This document shows positions 10,909 to 26,400 of a DNA stretch of 64,000 bases, piece by piece. Below the pieces are notes generated by a model that made no database searches, was not told where the DNA came from, and was given only the letters and a program-made list of their open reading frames with translations. Origin of the DNA: Gnetum montanum (Eukaryota; Streptophyta; Gnetopsida; Gnetales; Gnetaceae); contig MNCI01014441.1 in NCBI GenBank assembly GCA_015680685.1, positions 496,391 through 560,390 of the forward strand, in the 5' to 3' direction. Every line of letters begins with the position of its first letter. The stretch's first letter is position 1. Position numbers and translations under genes: made by a program.

Positions 10909-11717
10909 TGATGAGTGGTGAGGTACCCCTACACTCAACCATACGAATACGAGCATTTCACTCATGATCCGGTCAAACTTCGCAAATGGACTAGTTGTGG
11001 TATCTAGATAGTTAGTCTTAGGTTGCAGTTCACTATCTTCCCATCTGGACTAGTGTTAACTTTGTCACGTATGGTTTAGTCCAAAGTGAGGTGTATGATG
11101 TGTTCCTATGCTAACTCTACTCCTGGGTATAATGGAAAATAATATTAGCTAAGCTAAGGAAGAAAGAGGGTGAGAGAATCTAAACTAGCCTAAGTGCGAT
11201 GAGTATCCATTCCTCAATCATCCATACACACCTTGGACCTCATGCACGACTACCACTGGGATTACCAGGCGCAGATCTTAGGTATGCTACTGGGTTACCA
11301 AGTAGTCACACTTAAATGCTCGTGATCAAGTCGTACTCATTCCGCGTTTAACAGGAGTTTAGGGTGAAGAGATATTAATTAAGAAAGCAGTAAATAACAA
11401 TTAAGTAAATAATTAAACTAAGTGAATGCTGCAATGATGAAGTAATCTTGATCTTTATTTCCGGTCATGTGTGTGTCCAAGTACGTCACACTCGAATAAG
11501 GATGCTGTACAATTACAATCACCACATTGCAGGCATACACTGGGAGAGAAGGGTTGAGAGAAGAACTACTTAAAACGTAACACTTAAACTAAGAACTGAA
11601 AAAAAACTCCTATCAGATTTGTCTACCTCTTATTGATAGATGAGGAGACAGGCTGCGATATCGTGTACGTGATATCACATACACGATATCGCGGTTAACT
11701 AAAATGGCGACTCATCA
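10909..11717 (-). mobile_element. 5' LTR of element B
   Basis: It runs from TGATGAG (10909) to CTCATCA (11711-11717), 809 bp. On the minus strand U3 is about 100 bp and consists mainly of a GATATC palindrome, then a TATA-like CTATCAATAAG. An AATAAAG at about 11452-11458 may be the polyadenylation signal. The rest is U5, ending at the primer site. Confidence 0.85.
11655..11692. repeat. 38-bp near-perfect palindrome in LTR B U3
   Basis: The sequence reads GCGATATCGTGTACGTGATA to the centre and mirrors itself with one mismatched pair, about point 73.5 of the block 11600. It contains three nested GATATC sites. The 3' LTR has a shorter two-site version. It can form a cruciform, or bind a dimeric factor next to the TATA box. 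Confidence 0.85.
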
Positions 11718-12074
11718 CTGATGCTACAGTGAAACTTGAAGGAGTCTTTGTGCCATACTTAGCAGAGAGAACATATGGAAAAAGAAGACAGGGGTAGAAG
11801 AGGAGAAACTTTCCAAAAGCCTGATGATAAAGGAAAGAAGTTGATGGAAGAGCCACCATCGCCCAAAATATGAACTACATCAAGCCACCTCAAATTTCAT
11901 TTTTGTTTTTGTTTTGTCATGTAATTATGTCATATTTGCCTTCACCAATATGATACTCAAAGTCGGTTAGTAGTTAGAGTCAGTCAATAATCCCATAACT
12001 TTTCAATATTTTATAAGGAACTTGTTCCTCCTTTTGTTCACTTGAGAATGAGTTTTTAGTTAGTTGTGAAGGTA
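11718..12074 (+). pseudogene. Element D: end of ORF2 and 3' internal region
   Basis: It continues element D after the B insertion. The frame reads AERTYGK (as LERAYGK in B), and at about 11830-11866 DKGKKLMEEPPSPKI then a TGA stop, matching the ORF2 C-terminus of B (DKGKAPMEEPLPPG). Much of the ORF2 coiled-coil half is missing. The 3' segment GGAACTTGTTCCTCC and the decayed purine tract AGTTGTGAAGG precede the LTR. Confidence 0.65.
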
Positions 12075-12971
12075 TGATGAATCATGAATTGGCTGGGATA
12101 TCGTTGATGCTATATTGCATCTAGTTGACAAAAGGTTAATTTTTGTCCACCAACGATATTGTAACTATGATAGCATATCTACAGTGTCATATATTTAATA
12201 TCATAGCACAAGCTACGTCATTGTAGATTTGATATTGCAGGATGTGTGTAGCCTATAAATACAACACTTGGATGCACAAATCTAAAGAACTTTCATTCCA
12301 CCCTTAGGTAGATTCTTGCATCTTTGTTTTGTAGTTTTAGCAATAGAGTGAATGCTTGCAGTATGGTGTTGAGCAATTGTATAGAATCTTTATTTACTTT
12401 TCATCATTGCAACATCCACTTAGTTTTACTATTTTACTTAGCATAGCTTTTACTGTTTTATTAGTTTCATCACTTACATTTCCAAGTACTCTACTTTCCT
12501 GTTCATTAGTAAAGCAAAATGAGTACGATTGGTTTTAAGAGTTTAAGTGTAATCATTTGGTAATCGTAGTAGCGTTATTATTTGGTTCACCCAATAGCAT
12601 AACGCTTGGTAACCCAATAACAATTACATGAGCCCAAGACGTGTATGGTAAGCCAAGACCGAATGCTCATCACTCTAGGCTAGAGTAGATTTACATTGCC
12701 ATCATTACTTAGACTTAGGATTAAATTTCATCCCAATTATGTTTATCACTATGCATATTAAAGATCAAACAACATCAATTATCATATGCCTCGCTTTGGA
12801 CTAAACCATATGTGACAAAGCTACCACTAGTCCAAGTGGGAAGACAACGTCCTACAATCAATGCTTAACAATCTAGATGCCACACCTAGTCCCATCCATA
12901 GAATTGAACCAGATTGTGTGTGAAGACTTGTGATTTGTATGGTTGGGTATAGGGGTACTTGTTGCTCATTA
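12075..12971 (+). mobile_element. 3' LTR of element D
   Basis: It begins TGATGA and ends GCTCATTA, a mutated CTCATCA, 897 bp. U3 carries several GATATT/GATATC motifs (12097-12240), then a TATA-like CCTATAAATACAA at about 12253-12265. Near the 3' end, TATGGTTGGGTATAGGGG matches the end of the other plus-strand LTRs. The 5' LTR of D must lie left of the window. Confidence 0.75.
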
Positions 12972-13412
12972 TTTAGGTTTTTTATTTATTTTGTTTTTTG
13001 TTTTTTAAGTGTTTGCTTGTGTTACTTTCTTTCCTTTTTTTTTTTTTTTGCATTTCCTAGTAAAATAATCAACCTCCTAGAACAACCTATACCCCTATGT
13101 CCTATGTCCTACAACTATTAAAACAACTAGAATCTACAACTACTAAAACATTATTAATCAAATAACTAAAACACCCAAAATACAAACAAACATTTAAAAT
13201 AACAAACCAAAGAAGAACCAATCATTTGTAAATAGTTTCCAATAACTCCAAGATATAACTTTATGACTCAACATTCCCCACTAAAATTGAAGCTATAACT
13301 GGGAACTTCCAAATTAAAAGTCTTGCAATTAGACTAACTCAACATATACCTGATTTGTCTCATTATTAATGCTCTAGGCTGCTATAGTCTAATTTGATTA
13401 AGTACACAACAA
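12972..13412. other. Intergenic sequence, nothing recognised
   Basis: A/T-rich sequence with T-runs (12985-13045) and an A-rich stretch (13090-13230). No domain, RNA gene or repeat boundary is seen. Confidence 0.6.
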
Positions 13413-13638
13413 TGAGGTGTTAGCCTAATGGTATAGGTCTTGGCCTAGTAACCCCAAGTCATAAGTTTTATTCTACTAGGTAGCATTGAGTTATAAACTT
13501 CTTTATATTTTGGGGTGTACATATATTTCAATTATTTTGGATTCCACCACCCCCTAAATCTTGGGATGTACATAAGTTTCAATTACTTTAGGTTCCACCA
13601 CCCCCTAATTCGATTAAATATAAATGTTGTAAAAAAAA
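13413..13638 (+). mobile_element. tRNA-derived SINE
   Basis: A tRNA-like head carries an A box (TAGCCTAATGGTA, 13421-13433) and a degraded B box (AAGTTTTATTC, 13463-13473) about 40 bases apart, the spacing of RNA polymerase III promoters. The body contains a direct duplication of about 55 bases, each copy ending in TTCCACCACCCCCTAA (13543-13557 and 13592-13606). It ends in an eight-base A tail (13631-13638). Target duplications were not found, and the family name is not known to me. Confidence 0.7.
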
Positions 13639-14092
13639 TTTTAGATTCTAGTCCCTAATCATTTGTTTTTTGTTCTTTTTTTAAATAATAAATTTTTATA
13701 AGCAATGTCAAGTACATACCCTTGAACTCACGGAGAACAAGTGTAAAGAGGTGCTGTACAATTTACGGAGAATTCACTAAAGGAGTCTCTAACCCAAATT
13801 TAAGTACATGCTATATTTTTAAATGAAATTTATCGAACAACGAGGAGCCACTCACGTAAATGCTGGTAGCATTTTGTAAGGTTTAAATTAAAAAATACAA
13901 GAAAGGGGAAGAGTGATTCTTAAACCTAGAAATGTTTGAATAATCACCCAGCAAAGGCTCGGAGTTTTCGGCCGACCTAAAGATTTGGATTTTAAGTTGC
14001 GACGAAGGATAAATTCATTCATTTCCTCCATTGAAATGGAACCCTAGCAGGGGTATAGCCAACTGGTGCCTTGAGAGGGCCAGATCTTTTAT
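13639..14092. other. Upstream region of the helicase gene
   Basis: No coding domain is seen. The last 150 bases become less A/T-rich (GCCGACC near 13970, then CCTAGCAGGGGTATAGCC), consistent with a proximal promoter. No specific factor site is claimed. Confidence 0.5.
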
Positions 14093-14103
14093 CTATTTAT
14101 AAG
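14093..14103 (+). promoter_or_regulatory. TATA-like box of the helicase gene
   Basis: CTATTTATAAG lies about 30 bases upstream of the C/T-rich start-like region CTCTCAGTTCATCTC (about 14121-14135). It is the best TATA candidate before the leader. Confidence 0.45.
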
Positions 14104-14129
14104 ATTCGTGGCTGTCGTGCTCTCAGTTC

Positions 14130-14778
14130 ATCTCATCTGCAAATCCATTTTTCCCTCCTTCCTGGCCAGTTCGCTTTAGCTTTCAAGCAGAAACCCTTAT
14201 AACAGATTAGGGTTTCGAAGGATTTTGTTGCTTTATTCGTCTTGTAAGTTTCGTTCCATTAAGTGCTATTTTTCAGAGTTTAAACTTTATTTCCGTTATC
14301 TGTTTCTAGTTCGGACACTGATATCCGAGGTTGGATTTTGTAGTTACAGTCATCAAAATCTCCAATCGTTTCGTTATTGTTTTTGGTTTCAAAAATTTTT
14401 AAAATTGTCTGTACATGTTCATGCTCATTCTTAAACATTCAGAGATGTGGAATCCATATGTACTTGTGTATTATTGTATATGTGTTCTTCGGATGGGTTT
14501 TTGTTGTTTGTTTTTGAGTTTGATTGGCTGCGAAAGGAGTAGTAGATGTTAAGAGCCTGGTATTTTGTGGTGCGGATTGATCTGTATTAGTAGATAAATT
14601 TGTTTTCGTTTTCGAAGATTTTGATTCTGCTATTACGCAATTACTTTATGATTCAGTCAGGTTGTTAAGGTTTTTCTAGATAGGTTAGATCTGCGGGTAA
14701 AGCTTTATTATTATAAGTTAGTTCTTACTAATAAAATACGATAATAGCTTTTTTCCCCTTTGTGTAGTACTAGCATTC
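14130..14778 (+). other. 5' leader of the helicase gene with probable intron
   Basis: A leader exon from about 14130 to 14243 contains AACCCTTATAACAG and TTAGGGTTTCG. It appears to be followed by an intron with donor CTT|GTAAGTTTCG at 14244 and acceptor TTTGTGTAG ending at 14767, 12 bases before the ATG. The 524-bp interval is T-rich, as plant introns are. First introns like this often raise expression in plants. Transcript data would be needed to fix the ends. Confidence 0.6.
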
Positions 14779-17994
<3,216 letters not shown>

Positions 17995-20929
17995 AGAGCA
18001 TACCGGTTTTGTGCTATAACCATGTTGCAGTAGATTCTGCATATTTTCCTGGTTTTTTCAACTTGGCATTCAGACTGCACACTAGTTTGATGGTTACTAT
18101 CTGGAAACTGCACAGGTGTATCGAACTGGATTGACAATGTGGGATTTAGTTTTTTGAGAGATATATGAACGAGCGGTTTTGTTAATTTTGATGGTTTTTT
18201 TAGGTTAATTTATGTCACGACTCTGTACCATATCATGCTGTACATTTACTAATTCGTGCAACCGGATGTGCTTCTCACATAACTGTACTCTTGGTTTAAT
18301 GGTTGATTTAGTTTTCAGACGTTTTTTTCTTAAAAATTTCAGAGTGGCTCATTATCTGCTGGGGTGGATTAAGAATCTAAAAAACTGCAAAGCTATTGTT
18401 ATTGATTTCTAGTGTATATATATGTTTTAAATGAGGATTGATTCTCTAAAACATGAGAGTAATCAAGCTTGAAGTGTCAGATGGAATTGTGGATGGCGCT
18501 GGATGCATTTGATTCCACCATGTAGCTTTTTTAACTGCTGCTCTGATTAATGGTGGCTTTAAAAAATGTGTTATATCGAATTGCATTTGATTTCTCCGTA
18601 TAGCCTTTTTATTCCTTTTCTTCAATAATAATATACTGTTTGTTGGAAAAGTTTTTAAGATGATGATTTATAGATTTAAATAAGATAGGTGTCATATAAA
18701 TCAGTCATCGAAAACAGCATATAGGTACAACTTAAATTATATAAACTTAATATTTATATATTCTCTTGCAGATTGAATTGAGATTGTTGTACATGTTTTT
18801 GGCATAATTTTTTAAAATGTAAGAGAGCTGAAGTACGGACACTCTTTTAAAAGCTCCATGATCCGTTGATTCATCTTTTAATAAAAGGGTCCTATATTTT
18901 AAAATGATAGGCTTTACAGGAATTACTCAGAAATGTATGGAAGAAAATGCTTTTGTTTGGAAGGAACTGAAGGTAAGATGCTCGTCTTTGCTTTTTGTAA
19001 AGAATGGTATGAGAACATTTTGGAACTAGGATCCCTCGTAGTGAAAACAAATTAGAGAGATATGGAGATGGATCAAGCGGTATGTTTCACATGTAATGGT
19101 ATTAAAAAAATTTGTTATGTAAAGGTTCGAGAATCCATGATATTTTTAAAAAAGGGATTTCATGTAATGTTTTTAGAATTTACTTTGAAGAGTGAAAAAA
19201 AGAATTTACTTTGAAGGAGTAGAATAGATGGCAATGTGCATTTTTTTAATACAGGGTGAAGCATAATCTAAGTGGATTTAGAATAGGAACTTTTTGTATA
19301 GGGTGGAAATCCTTTATTGGGAAGATAAATTCAAGTGAGATGTACAAAATGGTCTATTTGTGTTTTTGTTGCAAATTCTTTGATTAGTAAATTGGAGAAA
19401 CTACTTTTGATGTTCCAAATTATTAGAATAATGATAGAGAAAATTGATTGCACTTTTTTAGATGTGTTTTTAGCAATATTTCATAGGTCTTTCACGTAGA
19501 CTTTCTTAAAAAAAAATTAAATCTTTGGTTATTTATCAAGGTGATTTAATTTTGTATTTTTAATGTTAATCATATTATTTCTTTGTCTACAAAATATTTT
19601 GCATGCAACTTCTTTGTATATTACTCATTGACATGTAATATTTGCAACACACAAATGAACTTACAATATTGTTGACAATGCTCCTTATTACGTTTGGTTC
19701 ATGTTTTCCTAAACGTATAAACATTTCTTTAATTTTTGAGAAAGTCAAAATCTGAGCTGGTCTTCTTGGCGCTTATCAATAAAATAGTAAATAGATATTT
19801 TAATTAGGAAAAAGGCACTTCCTTGATGGTTCATAGAATTAAACATGTTGAAATAATTAATTACTTCAACTTATCTATTTTTTGTGAATAGTAATACGAA
19901 GGTCACTTTGTTTAATCAATGTTAAATTTTACAAGGTCATAAGCTAGCTACAAAAACTAAGCAAAAACAAATATAATTTATGGAATGTTAGTTCATTCTC
20001 TACAATTAGTAACAAATAATGGTAAATTTGTTTTTAATGCAAGTCAAGATAAAGGTTAGGCAACTATTGATAATGTTGAATGGTAGTCTAATTCAAACTT
20101 TAGCTAATGCAAATCAAACTTGTTAAATATGTCGAATCGCGCTTTTCAAGAACATGTACAATTTAAGTTAAGAGATATATAATTGCAAGACAATGTGCAC
20201 AAACAAATCCTAGAGCTATTATGATAATTAAGAGATATGTCTTTTTTTGTTTTAACACAAAAGGATCATCACCTGGAGTATCATTGCTCATTTTGGCAAG
20301 CAAAAGGTCTTGAGAGAGTCAATGGATGACTGAAAGCCTAACCTCTTTTTGAATGGTTGCATTTATTTTCAAACTTGTCTTTTGAGTTGACAAATAAGCA
20401 CATTATCATCACTCCAAATAACAATCCCTTGTTTGTGTCTTTACATAATTGAGATATAACTATGGCTTATCTTATCATCTCTTGCATATAGAATAATACA
20501 CATCATATGTGTACTTGTTTGTTGTTGCAAATGATCTTAATTGGTTTAAGGATTCAAAAGAATCAAATTACTTGTTTATTGTAGCCTATCACATTCTATT
20601 AATCTTAAAATGGTACATTAGATGGTTACTTCAACCATGGATGCTATATCCTATGATTTGTATAGTAGTTAACAGGTTTTCTATTTACATGTTTGTTGTT
20701 CTATACGCTTTATTTCTTCAATGTATATGGTTGTGTTCAATATTTGGTCATTCCTATGGCAAGTACTTCTCCATTTGATAATATATTGTCATAATCATAG
20801 GTTATTTAATTATTTACCTTTCATGGTTTCTTGTTCTCTTTTACCTAGATTATAAATCTTGATGAACTTATTTATAAATTATTGTACACCTCAACCCATC
20901 TTAAAAGAGGCAACTGTGAAAGTTAAGTT
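17995..20929. other. 3' flank of the helicase gene and intergenic sequence
   Basis: The 3' UTR starts at 17995. Its end is not clear: AATAATAATATA (about 18624) and AATAAAAGGG (about 18880) are possible polyadenylation signals. Beyond this the sequence is A/T-rich (for example 19500-20240) with only short open frames and no domain I recognise. Confidence 0.5.
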
Positions 20930-21739
20930 ACATGCTCTAGAGTTGTCTAGTGTATTAAATGCACTAAAGTTTAAGAGTTGTTGGGTGCATTAAATGCACT
21001 AAAGTTCAAAATTCGTCTATATATTGATGAAGGTTGAGACATTCAAAGCACATTTAAACATCTTGCATTTATTATGCAAGTGGAGCTTGTAGGACTTTCT
21101 TTGTGCCATTATTCAATGGTCTTATCATTCTCCTTGGCGTAGTTTTCGAATTGCAATTTCATGAAATCTATTTGTGTCACTGGAGCTCAATTTTGGCACA
21201 TGTAATTGCATCTAGGGCTTGTTGTTCTTGTTTTTGTTTAGTCTCAAGCATTATAGTTCTTGCATTTTGATAGGTATGAATGTTAGTTTGATATTTTTTA
21301 AACTTAATTAAGTCATTTCTTTAAATAATAAACAATCACAAAAGTTTGCTAAAATTATTTTTAGGGCTATGACATTGAGAAAGAAAATCTTGGATGAAAA
21401 GAGTGATGAAGGTTCATCCTTGTAGCACTTGAGAGTGCAAGATTCTTTAGGTTTACCAATTGCTCTCCACAACTATTGGATCACTCATTATGAGAAAATG
21501 TTGAAGCTAGAATGATTTCTTGAGGTGAAGCTCGGGAAAAAAGAAATAGTATATTAGGTGGTGCATGATTTCAGGTTTACTCTTCATAACTACAACCCTG
21601 AATTAGTGGGTCATCTTCTACATGAACTACATATCTTCTTTCCTTTATTGGTTTTTAGCTACCAAAGCTAGATCTTGACAGAGTTGGGCTTACTCTTCCC
21701 TCTCACTATGAGGGCTTGTTTCTTTATTAGCATAATGGT
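20930..21739 (+). pseudogene. Promoter, leader intron and start of an unidentified decayed ORF
   Basis: A direct repeat (GTATTAAATGCACTAAAGTT near 20951 and GCATTAAATGCACTAAAGTT near 20985) precedes a TATA-like CTATATATTG (about 21019-21028). A donor-like TAG|GTATGAATG (about 21271) and an acceptor TATTTTTAG (ending about 21363) then lead to ATGACATTGAG at about 21368. The frame reads MTLRKKILDEK, later LGLPIALHNYWITHYEKMLK and NPELVGHLLHELHIFFP, with stops, until element E cuts it at 21740. The layout resembles that seen upstream of ORF2, but the protein is not recognised. Confidence 0.35.
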
Positions 21740-22455
21740 TGATGAGTAGTGAGTGTCCCCTATGCCTAACCATACGAATCACAAGCGTGTATGCATGATC
21801 TAGTCAAATTTTGTGGAACCTTTGGGCATCTAATGTTTGAGATAATTAGGTTTTGATGTTGCTTGTCATTGTCTTTCCAATCCCCATTTATGTTAATTCG
21901 ATTAGTATAGTTAAGTGCGATTAAGCCATGAGATGCTTATATTTTTTATTATTTAAAAGCATTAAGTGGTGGAATGATTAAAGTATTGAATTCACACTAA
22001 TAAATGAAATTAAAGGTAATCTAAGCTATCCTAATCATAGAGCATCCATTCCCACTTTTTATACACATCTTGAACCTATACCAATGTTGTTGGGTTACCA
22101 AGTGTTTACTGTTGGGTGCACCAAGTATTCACTACTAGGATTACCAAGTGTTAGTATATTATGCTCGAAGTGGTCATATTCACATTGCTATGGCATAAAA
22201 TATTAAATTCCTAAGTGCAGGAAAGTAAAGTGCTTTAAAGTAAACTAAATGCTATTTCAAGTACTTCAATGGAAGAAATAAATCTTGATTTTATTGCCAT
22301 CATGTAGAGGTGTCTAGGTACATCTTGCACTTGAATAAAACTTTGTACAATTAATTCAATCCATGTTGCGGGCACTCAATGGGAAATTTGGCTAAGTCTT
22401 ATAGGAGAAAAGTGCAAGAGCTCTGCTACACTACTAACTGAACTATACCTTAATG
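21740..22455 (-). mobile_element. 3' LTR of element E, truncated
   Basis: It starts TGATGAG at 21740 and follows the LTR family through CACTACTAGGATTACC-like and CATGTAGAGGTGTCTAGGTA-like blocks. The U3 end with TATA box and CTCATCA is missing. At about 22455 it joins ORF2-related sequence directly, so a deletion removed U3, the polypurine tract and the ORF2 terminus. Confidence 0.65.
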
Positions 22456-23456
22456 TGGATGGTGTGTGCATAGATTTTAGGTGATAGAGCATCCATGCAT
22501 ATGTGTTTGCATAATGGAGGTTTGCTAACTTCATGTACTTCATCATCTCTTTGATTTGTAACTCATTTAGGTGGATCTCAGCTTGATTCTAGGCATTAAG
22601 GCCATCAAAGATGGACTATCGTACATTGCCTCTTTCTTGATATTGTTGTAGGGCTTCATTCACCTTAGCCTTCACCAATTTCATTTCTTTTTCATTAATC
22701 TCCTTGAGCATTATGACCTGGTCCTTACAGTGTTTCTTCACTCTCTCATATTTTAGGACCTTATTCTTCTAGGTGGTGATCTCAATTATGGTCTTTTGGT
22801 GACAGGCACGAACCTTCTCCATCAAGACATTCTATTTTATGTAAATAACCTCTTCACATCTTAGTTTACCTTGGCAGATTGCTCCTATTACTAATGAATG
22901 TATTTGACCATTTGTTTCTTTTATTGTTTAGCATTGCGCAAGTGGTGTTTCTCCTGGGTTAACATAATATTTTCCTTACAAACATCTTGAAGGTTATGAC
23001 TAGAAGAATTCACCATCACTACTGATAGCGATGCATCAAAGATCACTATCTCTTTCTCATTCTTGGCCTCTTGTAGTCTTTATTGAAGTCGTTAAAAAGT
23101 TTCATCCCTTGTAAGCTCAAGCTTGAGAATGAATGAGTTTAATAAGTGATCTCTAAGTTTTGTAATCTCAGTGGCTAATTATCAATTACTAATAGTGGCC
23201 TCCTTGAGTTACGTGTTCATGATGAGTAACTTGCCCCTTGTCTCTAGTAGTTGTAACTAGGTAGCTGAAATGCGTTTTGGAAGATGAAGATCTTTAGAAT
23301 CGATTACTTGGCTCCAACTAGTTGCTCCAGCACTTCTTTGTGCTATGCTATGCTCATTCCCTTGCTCTTGGCTTCTATAGACATTTGGACATTTTCCACG
23401 ATAGCAACATCAGGGATAGATACCATAGGAGCACTTAGGACTTCTCCTATCCTATC

Positions 23457-26400
23457 TGTTGGCGACCGTTTGGGACGCGACCGCCAACGAGTGTCCTCGA
23501 ACAGGATTTAGATGCCTGCTGGTCTCTGGCAACACCAAGGCCCAGATACCTCCAAATAAACTCAGTAGTTAATGTGAGTATGTGTGTGTGCTGTTGCGGC
23601 GTGTGGTTGTGAAAAATGTAACGATTGCGTTGCGTGTAAACTACAAATGACTTACTTTAAAGAGATTCACCAACTTTGCCAAGTACTGTGAGTTCTTGAA
23701 AATTTCCTATTTTGTTCAACTACCTAGTCTACGCGGTCCTTATAATACCTACTTGTAACAAATAAAATTTTGCAAAAACATTTGAGCACAACTCCGCAAT
23801 CTACTCCTAATTTTCCCCAGAGAAAGAGATAGTTCCACAAGAAAACTAGAAATAGAGCAAGATTCGATGGAAATAAGCAGAAAAGAAAAGAAAGCAGATT
23901 TGTGTAGACCTCAAATATTTAAACAAGGTAAAATGACACGAGTAAACACTTCGCAATAAAGCTATCCCAAATTCAATATCTACGAATTGTTCAAACTTCC
24001 AAGGCTCAAACAAGCAATATCTTCAAGACAATCCTATTATGCTACCAAAAATTGCTGCGTAAACTACCACGTACGAGACTCCATTTTGACTAGATAATAG
24101 ATGTCAACGATTGCATTCAAACAGAACCTTTAAAAGACTTGACAATTTCTGATTGAAATACCACGAGAATTCACTTTAAAGATAAAAAGAAGCTATTCTG
24201 GTCCCATCAAAATACCAAAGATTTTCTGAACCCTCTCGACTACTGAATTGTTCAACGGCGTGACTACAAACAGAGGCTCTCTTACAACAATCCCAATAGC
24301 AGTTCCCACACGTTGCACAATAATGAAATTTACTACTAAAATGCTCTTAAGGCTTTTAAACACAAGCGCTTCTATGACAAAATTTTAATAGAAATTTTTA
24401 TCGGGCAAGAAGAATAATAAGAGCAATCTAAAAATCCCAAAATTAGTTGCCAAAGATGATACTATCTAAACCACTAGCTAAACAATTTAAACAAAATAAA
24501 AAATGAAATGCATAACTCACAGGACCATGACAAAGAGGCTGAAATCTTTATTCTAGCAAGCCATCTTACAAGCAATCGCTCACAATTTCTCCTTTACAAA
24601 ATGCTCTTCTCCCAAGACTCAAAGTGTCTCCAAGTGAGAGCCCAAGTGCTAACTAGTAGCCTTCAAAGTATGATGTATGAGACCCCAAGTGTGATGATAT
24701 CTCAAGTGATGATGATTTCAAGTGATGATCCTCCTTGTGATATGAGAAGTGATATCCTTCTTCCTCCCCCCTGAAGCCTTTTTATAGGATTCAAAGGTAG
24801 GTAGGGAAGTTACATATTAAAAAATTTCTCACCTAACTTCTCTCCCAAGTAACCTGGCCAACCAATTAGGAGATTACTTGCCCAACAAGTTAGGAGGTTA
24901 CTTGCCCAACAAGTTAAGTAAGTTACAACAATTTTGGGTGGTTTCAACCACAAAAGAGATAAAAATGCTACAATGGACAAGTGTCCTATTCAATTGCCAA
25001 GTGTCTTCCTTCAATTGCCAAGTGTCTTCACTCAGTTGCCAAGTGTCTTCATTCAGTTGCCAAGTGTTCACCATGGAGAGAAAAAGGTTGTAGTTGACAT
25101 GTGTCCCATTTAGTTGACAAGTGGCCATTGTGGAGACAAATAAGCTGAAGGTGACAAGTGTCTTTTGTAGTGGTTACAAACATTTAGAAAATTAGTTATA
25201 ACTACCATAGGAGGTTATGACTTCTATAAGAAGTTATTATCATTATAAAAATACAAAAGTCACTTGTTATATATATATATTATATTTATTAAGATCTATT
25301 GAGGAGTCATATCTTTGCCCCCTAATTTGATAAAATTAATCCATATTCCAGACCACGTGAGGAGTCAAAATACTGTTAAAAATATCAAATGCTTCCCCGA
25401 TCTGCGGCATCTCTGTCTGGCCATGTGCCGAATGATGTTACATCTTTTTCTGAGAATTTTGCAATCTTCCCAGTAACTCCATGATTACCTCCATCTTTGT
25501 AGCATCAGCACAAGATTTAATTGAAATCCTAATAATCTTTGCCTGGAACATAATCCTTGCCTTCCACAATCTTCATCATAAGAATCCCATGACATGCTAT
25601 ACTGCGTTTGTGGAGAGAAGAATGTTTTGGTGGACGATCTTGTGCCGAATCGAACCCTTCACGACACGATTTCATCGCTGGAGCGGAAATGGAGAAGAGA
25701 GTCACTTGCCGCGGAAGGNCCCTGACGCCCCAATTTCTTGATTAACCATGACTCGAAAAATTCCCCACTGCTGCCTCCTGTAGGTGGGAGAAACTAATGT
25801 AATTTTCAGTTTTTGGAGAGTAGAACGCGGTTGTTTTCCCTGATCTGGTCTGCACGCAAGCCATAAGGTCCCGTTTGGCCAGAGAAATCGGATCTTATTG
25901 TAGGAAATTACAGCTGCTTGATGAAGAAATCTGCACCGAAATTGAAATGCCCATGTCTCGGCCTCGTGTCAGGGTTACCCTGTAACGCCTCCTCCCCATA
26001 ATGGGCTGTTCCAGATGCTGTTGTAGGGTGGATGATGATGGGGTTTCGCGAAGACGTAGAAAGCGTGAGAAGACTCATTGCAGAAGACATGAACTTTGGA
26101 TCTGCAGTGCAAGTTTTGTGCAAGCAAGAAGTCCATCTACCCATGAATGAGCACGTACGATCAAGAGCTCTTCCACGCTGGCGTTTGTTTTTTTTTTTGT
26201 GTTACGACTGTTTTACCAGTTGAGGCTTGCGCCAAAGTTACGCATCCAATCGGCAAAGGAGAGGAATCCGACATTCACTATTTTGAATGTGTTTGTATAT
26301 ACGTGGCTCTTGAGAAGGCGGAATATTGTTGGGTGTAAAATAAATTTGCAAAGGTTTAAACACTTCAACCTACACCGCTGTTCCCATGGAAGGTTTATTA

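Larger units (their letters stand above)
3130..11717 (-). mobile_element. Element B: nearly complete Athila-type LTR retrotransposon lacking pol
   Basis: Two LTRs (3130-3912 and 10909-11717) in the same orientation flank 7 kb of internal sequence. By eye they are roughly 93 percent identical. The 5-base flanks are TTGAT on the left and CTGAT on the right, a target duplication with one mismatch. Order on the minus strand is LTR, tRNA-Asp primer site, gag, a short remnant of the pol end, spacer, promoter-like block, ORF2, polypurine tract, LTR. Protease, RT, RNase H and integrase are missing, so this copy is non-autonomous. It sits inside ORF2 of element D. Confidence 0.85.

Noticed and set aside
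13413-13480. Possible functional tRNA gene
   Set aside because: A and B boxes are present, but no cloverleaf with paired acceptor ends can be drawn, and the unit continues into a SINE body with an A tail.
26032-26223. Frame reading MMMGFREDVESVRRLIAEDM as a captured gene exon
   Set aside because: The composition is gene-like, but I recognise no family and see no splice sites around it; it is kept only as a note on the solo LTR.
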